64,000 bases of DNA. Origin: Paenibacillus sp. FSL H8-0079. GTDB taxonomy: Bacteria > Bacillota > Bacilli > Paenibacillales > Paenibacillaceae. Positions 60,828 to 64,000 of the stretch are shown here, in pieces (position 1 is the first letter of the stretch; every line of letters starts with the position of its first letter). The stretch spans positions 1,550,001 to 1,614,000 of the forward strand of contig NZ_CP150300.1 in NCBI RefSeq assembly GCF_037991315.1. The letters are read 5' to 3'. The position numbers and the translations under genes were made by a program. The notes under the pieces are model-generated. The model was not told the origin of the DNA. It did not search any database and saw only the letters and a list, made by a program, of their open reading frames with translations.

Positions 60828-61691
60828 TTGAAGAAGTGGACTACAATATTTATCGGGGCATTATTAGCAGTGAGCTTGGCAGCATGCAGTAACGACACAG
60901 ATAATACGGCAACGCCGCCAGCGACTAACAACGAAACGTCTAACGAGGGCAATACACCTGCAGAGCAGGAAACAAAGATCCCTACCCTGGACGAGTTGAT
61001 TACCAAAACCAATGCAGCTACGAAAGAAATGAAAAGCTTCACAACTGAAGCCAACATTGATCAGAATCTGAATCTGGATGCTGGTGAACAGTCCCAGGAT
61101 CAACAGGTTAAAACATCGCTCAAGATGGATATTATCAAAGATCCAATGATGATCTATCAAGAGATGAATATGGAAATGTCGGGACAGGAAGCGCAGAACG
61201 TAAAGCAGTATATTACTTCGGATAAAATCTACTCTCAAGTTGGGGAGCAATGGGTTGCGATTCCTGAGGCTCAAACGAGTGAACTGATTGAGCAGATGAA
61301 AGCAAGCATGAATCCCGAAGGTGAATTGGAGCAATTCAAAAAGATCGAAGAAGATACTGAAGTGACCGAAGAAGGCGACAATTATGTGATTAACGCTGAC
61401 GTATCCGGTGATAACGTGAAGGAACTGGCCAAAGCCGTGATGGAGCAAAACGGATCGGATGCCCAGATGCAAGCCATGCTTGATCAGATGAATATCACCA
61501 GCATGAAGATGAAATATATGATCAACAAAGAAACCTACCTGCCTGCAAGTACGGACGTCAACATGGTCATGGAGATGGAACAGAATGGACAGAAAATGAC
61601 GATGGACATGAAGATGACGAGTACATTTTCTAACCACGATCAAGTGGAAGAGATCAAGATTCCACAAGAAGCATTGGATAGTGCAAAATAA
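60828..61691 (+). CDS. DUF6612-like lipoprotein
   Basis: 287 residues from the TTG at 60828, with GGGAGGACAACAAC upstream. Signal peptide LKKWTTIFIGALLAVSLAAC with lipobox LAAC, then a Thr/Asn-rich spacer. The mature domain is LolA-like in secondary structure: MKSFTTEANIDQNLNL, LKMDIIKDPMMIYQEMNMEMSG, YITSDKIYSQVGEQWVAIP, MKYMINKETYLPASTDVNMVMEMEQNGQKM. Such DUF6612 lipoproteins are common in Firmicutes with unknown role. Unusually rich in Met and Gln. Confidence 0.82.
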   Translation: MKKWTTIFIGALLAVSLAACSNDTDNTATPPATNNETSNEGNTPAEQETKIPTLDELITKTNAATKEMKSFTTEANIDQNLNLDAGEQSQDQQVKTSLKMDIIKDPMMIYQEMNMEMSGQEAQNVKQYITSDKIYSQVGEQWVAIPEAQTSELIEQMKASMNPEGELEQFKKIEEDTEVTEEGDNYVINADVSGDNVKELAKAVMEQNGSDAQMQAMLDQMNITSMKMKYMINKETYLPASTDVNMVMEMEQNGQKMTMDMKMTSTFSNHDQVEEIKIPQEALDSAK

Positions 61692-61760
61692 TTTGGTTAT
61701 GCCAAATGTGCTGAAGATGATTTAATGCGGTAAGCGAGCATCAATGTATGCCGTTTGCAG

Positions 61761-61830
61761 GGCACCTCTGAACTAGATCTGTGTGAGCCGTGAGGTTTAC
61801 CGGATTGGGTTCAGGGGTGCTTTTCTTTTT
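61761..61830 (+). terminator. terminator after the lipoprotein gene
   Basis: GCACCTCTGAAC pairs with GTTCAGGGGTGC across a long loop, followed by TTTTCTTTTT. Confidence 0.75.
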
Positions 61831-61901
61831 AATGGAGATTATGGTCAGGGTTCAAGGTGTTATAGTATAGTCATATTTAATTAGAGAGGGGGATATAAAA
61901 G

Positions 61902-62285
61902 ATGATTGAATATGCACACATCCACCATGTTAGTCTGGCTGTTCGTGATCTGGAAATCGCGAAGAAGTTCTACTCGGGGTTACTGGGCATGCAGGAGATT
62001 GAACGCCCAGCCTTCCGCTCCACGGGTACATGGTACGCTATCGGCAGCCAGCAGCTTCATCTGCTTCAGCACCCGGAAGGTCACACGCTACGCGAGGCTG
62101 GTATTGATACAACAGACGGCCACTTTGCGATCTGGGTCACCAGTTATTCAGGGACTATAGCCTGGCTGGAGCAGCAGGGAATTGAGTATGAAGCGAGACC
62201 TGAGAGTGTAGCTGGATTCGCACAGATTTTTGTACTTGATCCTGACCGTAACATTATTGAGTTCGATTCACCCTATCACTCTTAA
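61902..62285 (+). CDS. VOC-family (glyoxalase/bleomycin-resistance fold) protein
   Basis: 127 residues: IHHVSLAVRDLEIAKKFYSGLLGMQEI, HLLQHPEG, GHFAIWVTSYSGTIAWLEQQGIEYEARPE, IFVLDPDRNIIEFDSP. The metal ligands of the fold (first-strand His, HLL, the final Glu) are all in place. AGAGAGGGGG before the ATG. The enzyme activity cannot be told. Confidence 0.92.
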   Translation: MIEYAHIHHVSLAVRDLEIAKKFYSGLLGMQEIERPAFRSTGTWYAIGSQQLHLLQHPEGHTLREAGIDTTDGHFAIWVTSYSGTIAWLEQQGIEYEARPESVAGFAQIFVLDPDRNIIEFDSPYHS

Positions 62286-62364
62286 GGGAAAAATGGTTAG
62301 AATAAATCCCTTGCTCCACCAGAAATTGTATGCTATATTATCCATACATTCATAGCACGTGACG

Positions 62365-62418
62365 GAAGCACCGTCCATATACTGCATGTTCATGCGGTTA
62401 CTGGACGGTGCTTTTTTG
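62365..62418 (+). terminator. terminator after the VOC gene
   Basis: GAAGCACCGTCCA pairs with TGGACGGTGCTTTTTT, with TGCATG inside the loop. Confidence 0.85.
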
Positions 62419-62447
62419 TGCTTTTTTTGCAGGGAGGGAAGGAGAAA

Positions 62448-63668
62448 TTGATTGTACTAAAGGCAGTATTGGTTTCCAAAGACAGAGATTATATCAGTGC
62501 CTGGCTTGATTATGTACAGGGAAGTTCGTCAGGTTTCCAAGTGCGTTTTACGGCCTTCTCCCAATGGGATTCGTTCAGAGATCACATGAACGAGCAGCAG
62601 GAAGGTCGGGAGATGCCGGATCTGGTCGTTGCGGAACCGGAATTCCTGAACAACTGGTTGAGTAACGGCGGAGAAGCATCGGGTGTACCTTGGCTAATGC
62701 TGAGTGAAGGGATGGACGAGGTGGACGAGGCGAAGCGGCTGATGAAATACCAACCCTTGCCTACGTTACTGGAAGCTGTGATGAATGCTTGCCGGCAGCC
62801 GCGCCGCAAGAAGATGCATCGTCCGGGGCAGGAAACCCTCTCTATTGGTGTATTGTCCGCTTCGGGTGGAAGTGGTAAAACGGCAGTGGCCCTGCACATG
62901 GCGAAGCAGTTGGGGCTCGCAGGTTATGCTGTCCTCTATCTGAATCTGGAGACGCTGGATAGCACGCTCCCGTTTCTGGAGAAGGGATTTTCTAGAAGTG
63001 GGCAACGCCACCCGGATGCGGAGACGGGGTTGTCACGCCTGCTTTACGATCTGAAGGTGGGCAGAAAGGAATCGGGCAAGCAGCTACAGGTGCAAGCCAA
63101 GGCTGTGGATGGATATGTGATCCGGCATGAAGCGTTGAAGTCTGATGTATTCTGGCCATTATCGAATCGGAAAGAACTGTTGCAGATGACTCGTGAGGAT
63201 ACGTCGAATCTGCTTCGTTATTTAACGGATTGCGGACAATATGATGTGCTGGTTCTTGATGGCGATTCCGGTTGGGATGGGCGCAGTGAAGGGGTGCTGG
63301 GTGCAGCAGACGCATTTGTCTGGCTGGTTGAGGATGATATATCTGCCATGCATCGATGGGGACAATGGTTACAGCATGCTGAGCGTACGAAGCCGGATCT
63401 GTACGAAAGTGTGCTGAACGGTTCACGCTTTGTGGTTAACAAATATCGGGACAATGTCGTCAATGCACTTCCACGGCCTGATCTGCATCTGGATGCGGTG
63501 TTGCCCTATATTCCTTCATGGAAGCAACTTAGTCAGGAGGAAGTCATGCTTAGTTCTCCGATCTTCCAGCGCGAAGTGAAAAGATTATGTGCCATGCTGG
63601 TACAAGATGGCGAAGAAGAATTGAAGCAGACGGGGCGAATTCAGAAGCAGGATCGGTGGGCGTTATGA
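62448..63668 (+). CDS. TadZ/CpaE-like ATPase (Flp pilus)
   Basis: 406 residues from the TTG at 62448 (GGAAGGAG upstream), although the exact start is uncertain. An N-terminal receiver-like domain (about 1-115) is followed by a ParA/MinD-type ATPase with deviant Walker A SASGGSGKT, LYLNLE, and the Walker B-like VLVLDGDSGWDG. Its 3' end overlaps the next gene (ATGA), a TadA/CpaF ATPase, which supports the TadZ call. Positions the Tad secretion/pilus machine. Confidence 0.85.
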   Translation: MIVLKAVLVSKDRDYISAWLDYVQGSSSGFQVRFTAFSQWDSFRDHMNEQQEGREMPDLVVAEPEFLNNWLSNGGEASGVPWLMLSEGMDEVDEAKRLMKYQPLPTLLEAVMNACRQPRRKKMHRPGQETLSIGVLSASGGSGKTAVALHMAKQLGLAGYAVLYLNLETLDSTLPFLEKGFSRSGQRHPDAETGLSRLLYDLKVGRKESGKQLQVQAKAVDGYVIRHEALKSDVFWPLSNRKELLQMTREDTSNLLRYLTDCGQYDVLVLDGDSGWDGRSEGVLGAADAFVWLVEDDISAMHRWGQWLQHAERTKPDLYESVLNGSRFVVNKYRDNVVNALPRPDLHLDAVLPYIPSWKQLSQEEVMLSSPIFQREVKRLCAMLVQDGEEELKQTGRIQKQDRWAL

Positions 63669-64000
63669 CGGAGTCATCCAATCGAATACTGGATCGTGAA
63701 GAACAGTTTCAGATCATGCGCAGGGAGGTCAGGGCAGGCCTGGATTTAACCTCTTCGGCTGGAGACGATGAACTGTGGCAGGGGATAGAATGTAAAGTTC
63801 TCACTGATCCGAAGCTGGATGATCTGACCTCCGGAGAACGTCATACGCTGGTACAGCGATTGTTTGACTCCTTTCGTGGATTGGATATTCTGCAGCCGCT
63901 CGTGGATCATCCCGATATTACGGAGATTATGATCAATAGTCATAAGGAGATTTTTGTGGAGCAGGAAGGTGAAGTCAGCCAGATCACCCTAGAATTTGAG
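63665..64000 (+). CDS. TadA/CpaF-family secretion ATPase, N-terminal part (cut by window end)
   Basis: 112 codons to the end of the window. The CpaF opening is visible: LVQRLFDSFRGLDILQPLVDHPDITEIMINSHKEIFVEQEGEV. The Walker motifs are beyond the window. Translation is coupled to TadZ. Confidence 0.88.
   Translation, partial: MTESSNRILDREEQFQIMRREVRAGLDLTSSAGDDELWQGIECKVLTDPKLDDLTSGERHTLVQRLFDSFRGLDILQPLVDHPDITEIMINSHKEIFVEQEGEVSQITLEFE

Noticed and set aside
60864..61667. A 267-codon frame on the minus strand opposite the DUF6612-like lipoprotein
   Set aside because: Repetitive His/Leu/Phe composition that mirrors Met/Gln codons of the real gene; no ribosome site.
1..64000. CRISPR arrays, rRNA genes, prophage structural genes
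   Set aside because: No regularly spaced direct repeats, rRNA core sequences or phage capsid/tail/terminase genes were seen.

Overview
The window looks like chromosome of a Paenibacillus-type spore-forming Firmicute. The reasons are an S-layer-homology surface hydrolase, the small cortex protein CmpA, a ydcC-like/alr/ndoAI/ndoA - tex - cmpA - sprT - tRNA gene order resembling the Bacillus subtilis ydcC-to-trnS segment, TTG/GTG starts with strong GGAGG ribosome sites, GlnR/TnrA-type operators, and a c-di-AMP (ydaO-type) riboswitch. No read-out of species is possible from the sequence alone.

Layout. 0-5.6 kb: tail of one and a complete Gfo/Idh/MocA oxidoreductase, a convergent RpiR regulator, then an HSP90-like ATPase overlapping a helical-repeat partner. 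5.6-14.1 kb: SLH-anchored serine hydrolase, a DUF3169-like membrane protein with its small XRE regulator, a decayed MFS transporter divergent from an SgrR-like regulator, and a second serine hydrolase. 14.3-29.9 kb: the conserved core (LolA-like lipoprotein, alanine racemase, MazEF-type toxin-antitoxin, GH36 alpha-galactosidase, Tex, CmpA, SprT-like), followed by a tRNA cluster (Asn, Ser ... Glu, Lys, Leu) that is split by a 4.7 kb block holding ArsR, flavin reductase, MgtC, Cof-type HAD and DeoR genes.

30.59-42.03 kb is an acquired island, more AT-rich in part. It sits inside what was a single bidirectional terminator: the two halves of the hairpin and a 7-bp direct repeat (AATCCGA) flank it. 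Its outer ends are IS3-type inverted repeats. It carries MarR and Rrf2 regulators, an old-yellow-enzyme reductase, flavin reductase, a FrnE/DsbA-like thiol protein, two metallo-beta-lactamase-fold proteins (one with a degraded metal site) and an NTF2-like protein, plus several decayed genes (DoxX, pirin, MarR) and IS30/IS1182 remnants. Several promoters in it carry clear repeated operators, so it reads as a patchwork of electrophile/redox-stress genes.

42-54 kb is a nitrogen-scavenging unit: urease ureABCFGD (no ureE) divergent from a urea ABC transporter urtABCDE, followed by an XRE/PAS gene pair and a second UreF paralogue. Four sequences matching TGTNAN7TNACA (GlnR/TnrA) lie before ureA, urtA and the second ureF. 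54-64 kb: a second tRNA-Leu, glutathione peroxidase, the c-di-AMP riboswitch with its attenuator and an unknown Rossmann-like gene, HAD phosphatase, Nramp metal transporter, Ohr, small zinc-ribbon proteins, DCC thiol protein, a lipoprotein, a VOC protein and the start of a TadZ/TadA (Flp pilus) operon.

Three families of intergenic repeat elements with terminal inverted repeats are scattered through the window. Protein functions are assigned by recognising motifs and family resemblance by eye; no database search was run.
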